DNA of 6,767 nt from CAZAKZ01 sp964485695. GTDB taxonomy: Bacteria; Planctomycetota; JAFGQW01. Below the pieces are notes generated by a model. The model had not been told where the DNA came from and ran no database searches. It saw nothing but the letters and a program-made list of their open reading frames with translations. The position numbers and the translations under genes were made by a program. Shown in pieces: positions 6,627 to 6,767 of this stretch. The DNA lies in contig CAZAKZ010000231.1 in the NCBI GenBank assembly GCA_964485695.1, forward strand, positions 1 to 6,767, given 5' to 3'. Each line of letters begins with the position of its first letter. The first letter of the stretch is position 1.

Positions 6627-6767
6627 GGCCGAGGCGGCTGACGTCTTCCATTGTGGCCGCGAGTTTCAGAAATTCATCCCCCGTGGATCGAGGTGGTTGG
6701 CCCTGGAAAAAGGCGTGTCCTTTCGGCAAGCCTGCATGACACCCATCGATTCTGAGAGTATTTTTGG
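6627..6767. other. Non-coding end of window
   Basis: This stretch is lower in GC than the genes. It has no intrinsic terminator that I can support and no convincing gene. It holds a 15-bp near-palindrome at 6661-6675. An ATG at 6736 on the plus strand and an open minus-strand frame ending at 6666 could each be the edge of a neighbouring gene, but neither has a ribosome site or a recognisable protein. Confidence 0.4.

Noticed and set aside
1..6641. A 12-bp inverted repeat at the two ends of the window: TCAGCCGCCTCG at 1-12 and its complement at 6630-6641, which could look like terminal repeats of an element.
   Set aside because: About one such 12-bp match is expected by chance in this much GC-rich DNA. 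The arms do not extend further, and there is no transposase or target duplication.
6666..6767. Minus-strand open frame ending in TGA at 6666-6668, possibly the end of a neighbouring gene entering from the right.
   Set aside because: Only about 33 codons are visible, third-position GC is lower than in the real genes, and no family is recognised.
6736..6767. Plus-strand ATG that could start a further gene running off the window.
   Set aside because: Only 10 codons are visible, with no ribosome site and no recognisable sequence.

Overview
The window reads as a stretch of chromosome from a high-GC Gram-negative bacterium. G or C is strongly favoured at third codon positions, and long open frames appear on the antisense strand as a by-product. 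The glycosyltransferase and membrane protein resemble types common in Acidobacteriota, deltaproteobacteria and similar phyla. The sequence alone does not settle the phylum, and there is no rRNA, tRNA or marker gene to decide it. I see no transposase, integrase, CRISPR array or phage gene, and no base-composition break between the genes.

Layout: (1) Positions 1-67 are an AT-richer leader with a possible promoter and a 10-bp palindrome. (2) 68-2986 (+) is a large flavin plus iron-sulfur dehydrogenase of the D-2-hydroxyacid type: an FAD domain, a D-lactate/D-2-hydroxyglutarate dehydrogenase C-terminal domain, a ferredoxin-like domain and two CCG modules in one 972-residue chain. (3) A 39-bp convergent gap leads to 3026-4390 (-), a family-4 glycosyltransferase of 454 residues with a cysteine-rich insertion. 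(4) A divergent intergenic region of about 178 bp (4391-4568) carries related inverted and direct repeats and a possible promoter. (5) 4569-6626 (+) is a multi-pass GT-C-like membrane protein with an extramembrane C-terminal tail. It has no canonical start codon upstream of its first membrane helix and probably starts at an ATC, with a G8 tract directly behind it. (6) 6627-6767 has no gene that I can support.

How they fit together: the divergent pair (glycosyltransferase and GT-C-like membrane protein) probably works on a surface glycan or glycoconjugate, with cytoplasmic sugar transfer by the first and lipid-linked sugar transfer at the membrane by the second. They may share control from the intergenic repeats. 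The dehydrogenase is convergent to them, looks separately transcribed, and is most likely a stand-alone catabolic or metabolite-repair enzyme feeding electrons to the respiratory chain. I found no convincing new multi-gene system. The most unusual points are the apparent non-AUG start with the adjacent G8 tract, the intergenic repeat family, the beta-rich tail on the membrane protein, and the cysteine losses in the first CCG module of the dehydrogenase.
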